DNA of 64,000 nt from Streptomyces flaveolus (GCF_014648815.1 NZ_BMRV01000018.1:1-64000); one strand, 5' to 3'. Shown: positions 33,663 through 42,725, counted from the first letter of the stretch. Program-made: numbers and translations. The notes: generated by a model from the sequence alone, not told the origin.

Positions 33663-34259
33663 TCAGACGGTGTTGCGCTCGCTTTCGTCCAGGAAGGCCT
33701 TGAGCATCGCGCAGGCGGTCGCCGTGTCCCGCAGAGCGCGCTCCTTGTCCCCGTTCGTGAGCATCTGCAGCGAGAGGCCGTCGACGATGGACATCCCGAC
33801 CCTCATCACAGAGTGCAGCTCCTCGTCCGGGAGCGACGTGTCGGCCCTGCGCAGGTCCGCCTCCGACGACTTGAAGAAGCCCTCGTAGAAGGTGACGGAA
33901 AGCTCAGGGTCGTAGCGCTCGGCCCACAGGGTGACCTCGATCATGGCCCGCGCGCGGAGGGGGTTCTCCACGATCCACTGCATGGCGCTCGTCATGCGCC
34001 GCTCCATGATCTGCCCCAGGCTCACGTTCTCGTCCTCGGGCGGATCAGCCTCGACGGGCATCTCTCCGGAGAGCTGGGTGAAGACGGCGAGCAGGAGGTT
34101 CTCCTTGTTCTGGAAGCAGTAGTGGAGGGAAGCGAGAGGTGCCTTGGCCTCCTCGGCGATCTTCCGGGTGGTGGCCCTGTCGGCACCCTCACGAGCGATC
34201 ACCCGCACAGCCGCCTCGATCAGCTGTTCCCGCCGCGTATCAGCTGACACGTACGCCAT
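33663..34259 (-). CDS. TetR-family regulator, likely controlling the amine-catabolism block
   Basis: A 198-residue TetR-type repressor. The DNA-binding domain is residues 8-55: 'REQLIEAAVRVIAREG', then 'TTRKIAEEAKAPLASLHYCFQNKENLL'. The C-terminal domain resembles the BetI/TetR_C_6 group ('RAMIEVTLWAERYDP'), often regulators of choline, amine or fatty acid genes. ATG 34259 has GGGAGGG upstream. A palindrome 16 bases before the start (34276-34286) recurs upstream of the ligase operon and imperfectly before the esterase, so I infer autoregulation and control of those genes. Confidence 0.87.
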   Translation of the reverse strand: MAYVSADTRREQLIEAAVRVIAREGADRATTRKIAEEAKAPLASLHYCFQNKENLLLAVFTQLSGEMPVEADPPEDENVSLGQIMERRMTSAMQWIVENPLRARAMIEVTLWAERYDPELSVTFYEGFFKSSEADLRRADTSLPDEELHSVMRVGMSIVDGLSLQMLTNGDKERALRDTATACAMLKAFLDESERNTV

Positions 34260-34275
34260 CCAACCCTCCCGGAAT

Positions 34276-34286
34276 TGACTCAGTCA
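34276..34286 (-). promoter_or_regulatory. TGACTCAGTCA palindrome before the TetR gene
   Basis: Perfect 5-base arms around one base, flanked on the minus strand as CAGATGACTGAGTCAATT. 16 bases upstream of the TetR start; candidate autoregulatory operator. Confidence 0.65.
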
Positions 34287-34345
34287 TCTGTACTACTTGA
34301 ACGCTATCATGGCCCTCCTGCACCAGTTCTGGCGAAAGTACGAGG

Positions 34346-34785
34346 TCAGAGAGCCCCCTGCGGACCCGGTGCGCACTCGCTCCCGCCGACCGGTCCGCAG
34401 CGTTCGGTGAGCTGGGCGTCCAGGAGCAGTCCGCGGCCTCCCTCGTCGGGGGTACGGGCACGGCGCAGATGCGGGTGGTGCTGCCGGCGTCGAAGACCTC
34501 GCAGGTAAGGGTGGACTGGAGGATCAGCCGCAGTTGCACGGAGGGCTTGCCGTAGCGGTTCGCGTCGGTCACGAGTCCGCTGACGATGAGTTCCGTGGTG
34601 AAGGACAGGTCCTCCAGGCCCCCGCCGGTAAGCACGTCCGACGCGAAGATACGGGCTCCGGCTACGGCGGCCGTGGGCGACTGGAGGTCCGTCGTGGCAA
34701 CGTGGTCGGGGTCGAGCACGGCAGCCGCGATGAAGATCGAGACCCCTGGTTCCGGCACCGTCCCGTACACGCACCGCTGGAGCAT
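34346..34785 (-). pseudogene. Remnant of a SpoIIE-type phosphatase / ATP-binding domain protein
   Basis: The end of a PP2C-SpoIIE/HATPase protein. From about 34785: 'VLDPDHVATTDL' (phosphatase-to-kinase linker), 'LEDLSFTTELIVSGLVTDANRYG' region, where the N-box normally reads VTNAIRYG and is here altered, and 'LTCEVFDAGSTT'. The frame must then change near 34470 to continue 'PHLRRARTPDEGGRGLLLDAQLTERCG' to a stop at 34346. The catalytic phosphatase domain is absent. So this is a truncated, frameshifted leftover; upstream bases to 35020 hold nothing recognised. Confidence 0.75.
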
Positions 34786-35020
34786 CCTGCCCTGGCTCTC
34801 TCGGACGGCTCAGGTGCGCAGGGGGACGCGGTCGAGACTGCGACCGTCCTGACCACGAGGCAGGGAACAGGTACGCGAGCATCACAAGGACGCACACGTC
34901 CGTAACTGTCGTCGAGCCCGAGGAATAGCGTGGTGGTGCCCATGGCGATGAACGCACTCCTCGCCGACCGGCGGCGTTCCGAGAGTCGCTTGTCCTGACG
35001 TCGCTGGGCAGTTGACCGGT

Positions 35021-36367
35021 TCACTGCGGGGCGGCCCGTTCCGCGCGGCCGAGCGCCAGGTCCATAATGCGCTGCCAGTCGACGGGCGGCGGGATGTCCG
35101 CGACCCCCGGGCGGTCACGGGGCACGAGGACGCGCAGCGCGCCCGGGCGCAGGGTGCAGATCACCGGGGTGGGCATCCGCAGTGCTTCTCCGTCCACCGC
35201 GACGGGGATCTCTTCGGCGTCGGCGACGGTCACCTCGACTCGCCCTGCGCTCATCACGGTCAGGGCGGGTGACTGCGAGCCCCGCACAGCGAGGTCGGCG
35301 GCCTCCGCCGCGGCCTCCACCCGGATCCCGAGCACTCCCAACTGGTCCTCGTCGAGCCGGGGTCGGCGGCCGGCGCCGCTGAGCTCGTCGGGTGAGCCGT
35401 ACGGATTGTTGCTGACGAGCAGGGCCTGCTGCGATGAGAGCGGCGTGCCGTCGATGCGCGCATGGAGCCGTTGCACGCCTTCTCCGAGCAGCAGGTCCGG
35501 CATGAGGTTGAACGCGGTGCCCGTCTTGTCGTCTCGGTATTCGGGCCGCTGTACGACGTCGGCGTAGACCCCGAAGGACACGGTGTTGACGAAGGGGCGG
35601 CCGGACACGTCGCCGAGGTCGATCCGCAGTTCCTCGCCGTCGGTCAGCGCGTCGAGACAGCGCGAGGGGTCGGATCGGTCGAGCCCCAGGTCCATGGCGA
35701 AGTGGTTGCGGGTGCCTGCGGAGACCACGAGGAAGGGCAGACCGTACTCGGCGGCGACCCCTGCGACCAGAGCCTGGGTACCGTCGCCGCCCGCGACGCC
35801 CAGCAGGTCCGCCCCTTCGGCCACGGCCTGCCGGGCGAGTGCCGCGACGTCGGCCGGGGCGGACGGGTCGAGCAGGATCACCTGCGCGCCCAGCTCCTGG
35901 GCCCGCTCGACCAGGCCGAAACGGCCGACCTTCCCTCCTCCCGACTTCGGGTTCATGATCAGAACAGGCCGCCGGGAGCGTACCGCCGGCACCGCCCGCA
36001 TCGAACGCTCCGGGTTCGATCTCCGCAAAGCCGCCCGCGCGCACGCCAGCGTCACGGCCCAGCAAAGGAGCACTACCAGCGCGGTCAGCCACAGTCCGTC
36101 GTACGCGAAGAGCACCAGGACGGCTACGGGCGCCCCGGCCGCCAGGAGCGCGCCGACCAGTCGCACGACACCACGGTGCGCGACGAACCACCACATGCCC
36201 ACGGCACAGACGGCAACCCCCAGGAACCCGGCCGCAAGCACCACCAGACCGGCTTCCCCCACGGCCAGTACGAGCACAACCAGCGATCCGATCGCCGCGA
36301 GCACCGCCAGACGCGCAAACAGCCGCGCGACCCAACCGTCGGAGCCCGTCCCACGCGTCCCGCCCAT
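35021..36367 (-). CDS. Diacylglycerol/sphingosine kinase-like lipid kinase with membrane N-terminus
   Basis: A 448-residue protein. Residues 15-125 hold about four hydrophobic segments. The C-terminal ~310 residues are a DAGK catalytic domain: 'LIMNPKSGGGKVGRF', then 'GVAGGDGTQALVAGVAAEYG' (the GGDGT ATP motif), 'LVVSAGTRNHFAMDLGLD' and 'VAVDGEAL' near the end. It should phosphorylate a diacylglycerol-like lipid or lipid carrier at the membrane. ATG 36367 has GGGAGAGGAAG upstream. Apparently monocistronic. Confidence 0.87.
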   Translation of the reverse strand: MGGTRGTGSDGWVARLFARLAVLAAIGSLVVLVLAVGEAGLVVLAAGFLGVAVCAVGMWWFVAHRGVVRLVGALLAAGAPVAVLVLFAYDGLWLTALVVLLCWAVTLACARAALRRSNPERSMRAVPAVRSRRPVLIMNPKSGGGKVGRFGLVERAQELGAQVILLDPSAPADVAALARQAVAEGADLLGVAGGDGTQALVAGVAAEYGLPFLVVSAGTRNHFAMDLGLDRSDPSRCLDALTDGEELRIDLGDVSGRPFVNTVSFGVYADVVQRPEYRDDKTGTAFNLMPDLLLGEGVQRLHARIDGTPLSSQQALLVSNNPYGSPDELSGAGRRPRLDEDQLGVLGIRVEAAAEAADLAVRGSQSPALTVMSAGRVEVTVADAEEIPVAVDGEALRMPTPVICTLRPGALRVLVPRDRPGVADIPPPVDWQRIMDLALGRAERAAPQ

Positions 36368-36976
36368 GGCTTCCTCTCCCTGCCCGCCCGACCACGAGCC
36401 AGGCCCCAGCCACCAGCCTGTCCGTACCAGCTTGCACACCCACGCGTGGGAGGGCATCCGGGCAGTGCCACGAGGATGAAACGGCCGGGGCCACCTGCAA
36501 CACGCAGCGACCCTACCTGCGGCGGCCTTTCCGCCGAACCCGGGTACTCCGCGAAGGCTGTCGGCGGGCCGTCGTCGAGCCTGGTCCGGAATGGCCGGAC
36601 CGGGCTGCATGTGCATGGAGACAAGGGCAGCTGCGAACAGCCCGTTGTCACTCGCCTCGATGAAGCGGTGGTGCACTTGTGCGGCGAAGCTCGGGCACCG
36701 CGACCCCGTTGAGGTGAGTTCAACTCGGATTGGTCGCCAAGATGTCAGGCGCGATGTCCAGTACCAGGAGCGCCGCCGCCACATGGGCCGGGTTGTCCTC
36801 CACCTTGACGGCCGAGAGTTCGTTGGCCATCCCACAAGATGGCGGTGCGAACAGCACTGCCCCTCCCCAACGCCACGAGGCCAGCGAGCAGTTCAGGAGC
36901 TCTCCGGCAGGCGAGCCGGATGCAGTGAGAGGCGCTGACTGCCCATGCCCAGAGGTCAGCGAAACCGACGCACCAC
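36368..36976. other. Long intergenic stretch without recognised gene
   Basis: 609 bases between the lipid kinase and pirin genes. Several open frames exist on both strands but none has a ribosome site together with recognisable sequence. Bases 36977 onward begin the segment shared with 7444-7614. Confidence 0.5.
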
Positions 36977-36982
36977 CGCAGG

Positions 36983-37948
36983 TCAGCGCGTCCTCCCCCG
37001 CGGCTTCAACGGCACCGCCGGCAGCACCGGCGCGACCAGCGGAGCCCCGTCGTACCCCTTCACCTCGCCGAACCGCGTCCCTTCCATCCAGTCCCGGCGG
37101 GCCTGTTCGATCTCGTCCTGCGACCGGCCGATCCAGTTCCAGAACATGATCAGTTCCTCCTCGAACGGTTCGCCGCCCAGGAGCATCAGGCCCGCGTCCG
37201 ACTCCGCCCGCAGCGGCAGTTCGCTGCGGCCGCAGCCCAGGTAGAGCATCGAGCCCGGCACCAGGGGCACGCCGTCGACGTGGGCCTCTCCTGACATGGC
37301 CAGGACCGCGTACTCGAAGTCCGGCTCCAGCGGCAGGCGTACGTCCGCTCCCCCCGTGAGGCTCAGGTCGGCGCCGACGATGGGGGTGTACGTCGTTCCG
37401 GGCGAGGTCGCGCCGTCGAGTGCGCCGAGGAGCACGGTGGCCGTCAGGCCGGGGGCCGTGACGTGCGGCAGGTCGCCGTGGAACTCGAAGTGCGGGTCGG
37501 TGTGGCGGTCGGTGTCCGGGAGGGCCACCCACAGCTGGGCGCCGTGCAGGTAGCGGGCGTGCGAGCGAGGGCTCTCCTCGGAGTGGCTGATCGCGCGGCC
37601 GGACGTCATCAGGCCCAACTGGCGCGGGCGGATGGTCTGCAGGCTGCCGGTGGAGTCGCGGTGCAGCACCTCGCCCTCGTGGAGCCAGCTCACCGTCTGC
37701 AGGCCCATGTGCGGATGCGGCGGCACCTGCATGCCGGGCTCGTCGGCGATGTCGTCGGGGCCGTAGTGATCGACGAAGCACCAGGCGCCGACCATGCGCC
37801 GGCCCAGGTTCGGCAGCAGCCGGCGGACCTCGGTGGACTCGCCGAGCCTGACCTGGCGGGGGCTGAGGAGTTCACGCACGGGCTCCGCCACCACGAAGCC
37901 GCGGCCGCCGCACACGGAGGGAACCGCCTCGCGATCAAGATTGCTCAT
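36983..37948 (-). CDS. Pirin-family protein
   Basis: A 321-residue bicupin. 'GAWCFVDHYGP' and 'PHPHMGLQTVSWLHEGEVLHRDS' give the metal-binding His/Glu set of the N-terminal cupin; 'TSGRAISHSEES' follows. Pirins are Fe-dependent; some are quercetin dioxygenases, others regulators or redox sensors. ATG 37948 is the likeliest start, without a strong ribosome site. Its 3' 171 bases are repeated at 7444-7614, 29.5 kb away in the same orientation, the last codons diverged and the inner 101 bases identical. Confidence 0.88.
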   Translation of the reverse strand: MSNLDREAVPSVCGGRGFVVAEPVRELLSPRQVRLGESTEVRRLLPNLGRRMVGAWCFVDHYGPDDIADEPGMQVPPHPHMGLQTVSWLHEGEVLHRDSTGSLQTIRPRQLGLMTSGRAISHSEESPRSHARYLHGAQLWVALPDTDRHTDPHFEFHGDLPHVTAPGLTATVLLGALDGATSPGTTYTPIVGADLSLTGGADVRLPLEPDFEYAVLAMSGEAHVDGVPLVPGSMLYLGCGRSELPLRAESDAGLMLLGGEPFEEELIMFWNWIGRSQDEIEQARRDWMEGTRFGEVKGYDGAPLVAPVLPAVPLKPRGRTR

Positions 37949-38098
37949 GCCGCCCAACCTAGACCCGGACGGCCCGTCGCGTCAGTCCGTCCCCGGCCCC
38001 TTCACCCGCCAGACGGGCGCACCCCGGGGAGCCCGGAGAGCATGGTGGAATTTTCCATCAATGGGGGTGGTTGCAGAGTCCGCAGAAGGAGGTCACGA

Positions 38099-38449
38099 GT
38101 GGACACGACGTACTACGACCACGGAACGCCGGCGGAGCGCTGGGAGCGCGCGCAGATGTTCTTCGACGCCAAGGACTACGCCGCCGCCGCGCGCGTTCTG
38201 GGCGGGCTGGTCGAGGAGGTGCCGGAGCAGACCGGACCGCGGCTGCTGCTGGCGCGCGCCTACTACCACTCGGCCCAGCTGCGCCGCGCGGAGGCCGAGC
38301 TGCGGGTCATCGTCGAGCGCGATCCCGTGGAGCACTACGCCCGGCTGATGCTGGGCCGCGCCCTCGAACGGCAGGGGCGTCAGGAGGAGGCGGACTCGCA
38401 CCTGCGGATCGCCTCCGCCTTCGCGGGCGACTTCGCGGAGAGCGTCTGA
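38099..38449 (+). CDS. Small tetratricopeptide-repeat protein
   Basis: A 116-residue all-helical protein with about two to three TPR units: 'RWERAQMFFDAKDYAAAARVLGGL', then 'TGPRLLLARAYYHSAQLRRAEAELRVIVER' and 'YARLMLGRALERQGRQEEADSHLR' (each a helix pair with A8/A20-type small residues). Such repeats bind partner proteins; no partner is evident. GTG 38099 is set by AAGGAGG 6 bases upstream. Divergent from pirin, ended by a hairpin. Confidence 0.85.
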   Translation: MDTTYYDHGTPAERWERAQMFFDAKDYAAAARVLGGLVEEVPEQTGPRLLLARAYYHSAQLRRAEAELRVIVERDPVEHYARLMLGRALERQGRQEEADSHLRIASAFAGDFAESV

Positions 38450-38475
38450 GCGGCACTCCCCGCCGGTGAAGCCCG

Positions 38476-38510
38476 CGGTGCCCGGTTCCCCACGGGGGGG
38501 CCGGGCACCG
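38476..38510 (+). terminator. Hairpin terminator after the TPR gene
   Basis: CGGTGCCCGG (38476-38485) and CCGGGCACCG (38501-38510), perfect 10-base stem with a 15-base loop, 26 bases after the stop. Confidence 0.75.
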
Positions 38511-38564
38511 TCGTTCGCCCGGGGACCGGCGGTGCGCGGGCGCCGGGCGTGTCATGCTGGCGCG

Positions 38565-39209
38565 ATGGGAGCCCTGAGTGAGCACGCGTCTCTTGCCGAG
38601 CGGGTCGAGGAACTGCTCGCCGTCGGCGGCCCGTTGCCGATCGTCGCGGCCGGCGACCCGGTGCTGCGGCGGGTCGCCGAGCCCTTCGACGGACAGCTGG
38701 AGCCCGCGCTGCTGACGCGGTTCGTGGAGGCGCTGCGCGTCACCATGCACGCGGCGCCGGGGGTCGGCCTGGCCGCGCCGCAGGTCGGGGTGGGGCTGAG
38801 GATCGCGGTGATCGAGGATCCGGCGCCGGTGCCGGACGAGGTGCGCGTGGCGCGCGGGCGGGTGCCGCAGCCGTTCCGGGTGCTGGTCAATCCGCGCTAC
38901 GAGCCCCTCGGCGCGGGCCGGGCCGCGTTCTACGAGGGCTGTCTGAGCGTGCCGGGCTGGCAGGCGGTGGTGGCCCGGCACGCCGAGGTGCGGCTGGTCG
39001 CGCGGGACGAGCACGGGCGTGCGGTGGACGAGGCGTTCGCGGGCTGGCCGGCCCGGATCGTGCAGCACGAGACGGACCACCTCGACGGCACGCTGTACCT
39101 GGACCGGGCCGAGCTGCGGTCCCTGGCGTCCGGCGAGGCGATGGCGGGGCTGTGGGCCCAGCCGACGCCGGAGCGGGCCGCGGCCGCCCTGGGATTCGAC
39201 CTGCCCTGA
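38565..39209 (+). CDS. def: Peptide deformylase
   Basis: A 214-residue metallo-hydrolase that removes the formyl group from nascent N-terminal methionine. All three motifs are present: 'GVGLAAPQ' at residues 67-74, 'EGCLS' with metal ligand Cys126, and 'HETDH' with ligands His168, His172 and catalytic Glu169. Length is typical for actinobacterial deformylases. The ATG at 38565 has no good ribosome site and may be leaderless. No formyltransferase gene is nearby. It converges on the flavoprotein reductase gene and ends at a shared hairpin. Confidence 0.93.
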   Translation: MGALSEHASLAERVEELLAVGGPLPIVAAGDPVLRRVAEPFDGQLEPALLTRFVEALRVTMHAAPGVGLAAPQVGVGLRIAVIEDPAPVPDEVRVARGRVPQPFRVLVNPRYEPLGAGRAAFYEGCLSVPGWQAVVARHAEVRLVARDEHGRAVDEAFAGWPARIVQHETDHLDGTLYLDRAELRSLASGEAMAGLWAQPTPERAAAALGFDLP

Positions 39210-39242
39210 CGTCACGTCGGAGTCGGCTGCCGGTCGCGGGCA

Positions 39243-39277
39243 CGTTCGGGGCGGGCGCCTCCCGCTCGCCCCGAACG
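39243..39277. terminator. Bidirectional hairpin terminator
   Basis: CGTTCGGGGCG (39243-39253) and CGCCCCGAACG (39267-39277), perfect 11-base stem between convergent def and reductase genes. Confidence 0.8.
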
Positions 39278-39292
39278 CCGCTACCTGACGGG

Positions 39293-40726
39293 TCAGTTGT
39301 CCCGGTAGGCCTCCAGCAGTCGCAACCACACCTCGCTGATCGTCGGGTAGGACGGCACCGCGTGCCACAGCCGGCTGACCGGCACCTGCCCGGCGACGGC
39401 GATGGTCGCGGAGTGGATCAGCTCGCCGACGCCGGGGCCGACGAAGGTGACACCGCGGACGATCTCGTCCTCCAGGTCGACGACCATGCGGGCGCGGCCC
39501 TTGTAGCCGTCGCGGTACAGCCCCGCGCCGGCCACGCTCGACAGGTCGACGTCGACCGCCCGGACGCGGTGGCCGGCCTCCTCGGCCTCCGCCAGGGAGA
39601 GGCCGACGGCGGCGGCCTCCGGATCGGTGAAGACCACCTGGGGCACGGCGTCGTGGTCGGCGGTCGCGGCGTGCGCGCCCCACGGTCCGGACTCCAGGGC
39701 GGCCTCGCCGGAGGCGCGGGCGGCGATGGCGGCGCCCGCGATCCGGGCCTGGTACTTGCCCTGGTGGGTGAGCAGCGCGCGGTGGTTGACGTCGCCGACG
39801 GCGTACAGCCAGTCGTGGCCGTCGACGCGGAGGCTGTCGTCGACCGGGAGCCAGGAGCCGGGCTGGAGGCCGACGGTCTCCAGGCCGATGTCGTCGGTGC
39901 GCGGGGCGCGGCCGGTGGCGAAGAGGATCTCGTCGGCCTCGATGCGGTCGCCGGTGCCGGTGACGGCGACGACGGTGCCGTTCTCGCGGGTGACGGACTC
40001 GACGGAGGTGCCGGTGCGGATGTCGGCGCCGGCCTCGGTGAGCGCTTCGGCGACCAGTTCGCCGGCGAACGGCTCCATGCGGGCGAGCAGGCCCTTGCCG
40101 CGGACGAGGAGGGTGACCCGGGAGCCGAGGGCCTGCCAGGCCGTGGCCATCTCGACGGCGACGACTCCGCCGCCGACCACGATCAGCCGTCCCGGCACGC
40201 TCTGGGCACTGGTGGCCTCGCGGCTGGTCCAGGGGCGTACGTCGCCGAGGCCGGGCAGGTCCGGCAGGGCGGCCCGGGTGCCGGTGCAGACGGCGACGGC
40301 GTGCCGGGCGGTCAGGGTGCGGCGGGCGCCGTCGGGGCCGGTCACCTCCACCGTGCGGGGTCCGGCGAGGCGTCCCTGTCCGCGGTACAGGTCGGCGCCG
40401 ATGCTCTCGACCCACTGGACCTGGCCGTCGTCCTTCCAGTGCGAGGTGAAGTAGTCGCGGTGGGCGAGGACCGCGGCGGCGTCGAGGGGGGCCTGCGCCG
40501 CCCGGCCCAGTCCCGGGGTGCGGCGGGCGTCCGCTTGGGCGATGACCGGGCGCAGCAGGGCCTTGCTGGGCATGCACGCCCAGTAGGAGCACTCGCCGCC
40601 GACCAGCTCGCTCTCCACGATCGCGGTGGACAGTCCCGCCGCCCGGGTGCGGTCGGCGACGTTCTCCCCCACGGGGCCCGCGCCGATCACCACGACGTCG
40701 TACGCGTTGGATTCCGATTCCGTCAT
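39293..40726 (-). CDS. Pyridine-nucleotide disulfide oxidoreductase (dihydrolipoamide dehydrogenase/mercuric-reductase group)
   Basis: A 477-residue class I flavoprotein reductase. FAD motif 'VIGAGPVGENVADR' (residues 13-26), redox-active disulfide Cys46 and Cys51 in 'GGECSYWACMPSKA', NAD(P) motif 'IVVGGGVVAVEMATAW', second FAD motif 'WLYAVGDVN', and C-terminal dimer-domain segment 'PSYPTISEVW' with the base region. The variant spacing 'SYWAC' marks an actinobacterial subgroup of unknown partner, distinct from true E3. Thioredoxin lies divergent 120 bases away, hinting at thiol redox work. Confidence 0.87.
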   Translation of the reverse strand: MTESESNAYDVVVIGAGPVGENVADRTRAAGLSTAIVESELVGGECSYWACMPSKALLRPVIAQADARRTPGLGRAAQAPLDAAAVLAHRDYFTSHWKDDGQVQWVESIGADLYRGQGRLAGPRTVEVTGPDGARRTLTARHAVAVCTGTRAALPDLPGLGDVRPWTSREATSAQSVPGRLIVVGGGVVAVEMATAWQALGSRVTLLVRGKGLLARMEPFAGELVAEALTEAGADIRTGTSVESVTRENGTVVAVTGTGDRIEADEILFATGRAPRTDDIGLETVGLQPGSWLPVDDSLRVDGHDWLYAVGDVNHRALLTHQGKYQARIAGAAIAARASGEAALESGPWGAHAATADHDAVPQVVFTDPEAAAVGLSLAEAEEAGHRVRAVDVDLSSVAGAGLYRDGYKGRARMVVDLEDEIVRGVTFVGPGVGELIHSATIAVAGQVPVSRLWHAVPSYPTISEVWLRLLEAYRDN

Positions 40727-40846
40727 GGGGCCAGTCTGGTGGGTGGTGTGCGGCGAGGCCACATGGGTACGTGCGCGGAATAGCCGCCCCATCGGCCGCG
40801 TTTGTGCCAACGGCTTGTCGCCGACACCAGGAAGAGGGATCGCGTC

Positions 40847-41248
<402 letters not shown>

Positions 41249-41260
41249 GGGCCGGGCGGC

Positions 41261-42295
41261 TCAGCTGGATTCGCGGTGCACCACCCTCGCGCCGAGCACC
41301 GTGTGCAGCTCGGGCGCGGCGCCGGGGTCGTGGACCGCGCGGTCGACCAGCGCGGCCAGGTCGCGGCCGGACGGCAGTTCGAGGTGGACGGTGCTGAGCC
41401 GGGGCCGGAGCAGGCGGCCGAGCATGAGGTCGTCGGCGCCGATCACGGCCGCGTCCCGGGGGATGTCCAGGCCCGCGTCCTGCAGGGCCCGCATCAGCAG
41501 CATCGCGTACTCGTCGTTGTACGCGAACACCGCGTCGAGGCCGAGGGAGGGCCAGCGGGCGGCCAGTCGTGCGGCGTCCCGCTCGTCGTAGGCGAGCGGC
41601 AGTTCGGTGACGGTGGCGTCGGTGCCCGCGGCGGCGCGGCGCACTCCGTGCAGGCGGGGCGCCGAGAAGACCTCCAGGCCGCCTTCCGCGGGGACGACGA
41701 CGCCGATCCGTCGGTGTCCGCGGTCGTAGAGGTGGCGTCCGGCGCAGTGGCCTACGGCCTCGTGGTCCATGAGCAGGGCGTGCGCGCCCTCGACGGCCTC
41801 GGGTGCGAGGGTGACGACGGCGCGGGCGCCGGAGCGTTTGAGCAGTTCCACGCCGCGCGGGCCGAGTCCCGAGCCGGGCACAAGGACGGCGACCGGGCGC
41901 AGTTCGGCCCAGGCGCGGGCCGCGTCGTCGTCGTGCGGGCCCGCGGTGCCGTACTGCACGACGGTGTAGTCGAGCCGGCCGAGCGCCCACTGGAGTTCGG
42001 TGAGGAAGCGGCTGTAGAGCGGGCCGACGGGGAAGGCCGGGGCGGGCATCAGGACCATGCGGCTGTGTCCGGCGCGCAGGGAGCGTGCCGCCGCGTGGGG
42101 GACGTAGCCGAGTTCCCGGGCGGCCTCGTGGACGCGGCGGCGGGTGGCTTCGCTGATGCGCACGGCGCCGGTGTTGTTCAGGACGTAGGAGACGGTCGCG
42201 CGCGAGACGCCGGCCAGGCGGGCCACATCGGCACTCGTGGGGACGGAGCGCGGTGCCAGGGACGCGGGGGCGGGCGTTTTCGGTATCTGCACCAT
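41261..42295 (-). CDS. LacI-family transcriptional regulator
   Basis: A 344-residue LacI-type repressor. Residues about 20-75 are the DNA-binding domain with hinge helix: 'TSADVARLAGVSRATVSYVLNN' and 'RVHEAARELGYVPHAAARSLR'. The remainder is the periplasmic-binding-like effector domain ('VFAYNDEYAMLLMRALQDAG', 'VIGADDLMLGRLLRPRLSTV'). No sugar operon is adjacent, so its target is unknown. The start is uncertain between ATG 42295 and ATG 42307, neither with a clear ribosome site. Converges on thioredoxin with 12 bases between stops. Confidence 0.86.
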   Translation of the reverse strand: MVQIPKTPAPASLAPRSVPTSADVARLAGVSRATVSYVLNNTGAVRISEATRRRVHEAARELGYVPHAAARSLRAGHSRMVLMPAPAFPVGPLYSRFLTELQWALGRLDYTVVQYGTAGPHDDDAARAWAELRPVAVLVPGSGLGPRGVELLKRSGARAVVTLAPEAVEGAHALLMDHEAVGHCAGRHLYDRGHRRIGVVVPAEGGLEVFSAPRLHGVRRAAAGTDATVTELPLAYDERDAARLAARWPSLGLDAVFAYNDEYAMLLMRALQDAGLDIPRDAAVIGADDLMLGRLLRPRLSTVHLELPSGRDLAALVDRAVHDPGAAPELHTVLGARVVHRESS

Positions 42296-42472
42296 GACGT
42301 ACCGCATCTTGGCAGAGCCCCGGACACCGCCCACGGGCGGGGGACCGTCGTCCGGAACGGACGAAGAACGACGGCCGGTACAGGGCGCGGACACGGCCCG
42401 CAACGGGCAGGACGACGGTCGGTATCTGACCAGGCCACGGCCCGGGACGGGACCGGATCCGAGGCCCTGGAC

Positions 42473-42630
42473 CGGAACGGCTCACAGGTCCGGAACGGAA
42501 CCGCGGCCCACCAGGTCCGGAACGGAACCGGAGGCCGGACCCGGAACGGAACCGGCCCACCAGGTCCGGCACGGGATCGGCCCAGTGGGTCCGGCACGGG
42601 ATCGGAGTACAGGCCCGGAACGGGACGGGA
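42473..42630. repeat. Degenerate ~25-base tandem repeat array
   Basis: About six units start with GGAACGGAACCGG (later GGCACGGGATCGG) and most end CCCACCAGGTCC or similar. Unit length varies 18-27 bases. Confidence 0.75.
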
Positions 42631-42725
42631 CGACGGCTCGCGCCGACGGCACGACCGCACGGCCGGACGAACCCGCGCCCCGGACCGTACGAATCCACGC
42701 CTCGGCCCTGCCCGAAGCCCAGCCC

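Noticed and set aside
36720..36830. Short minus-strand frame with a plausible helical C-terminus downstream of pirin
   Set aside because: No ribosome site and no similarity I can name.
7444..37147. Integrase, transposase or inverted repeats of an insertion sequence within the proposed island
   Set aside because: None seen; the island idea rests only on the pirin duplication and gene content.
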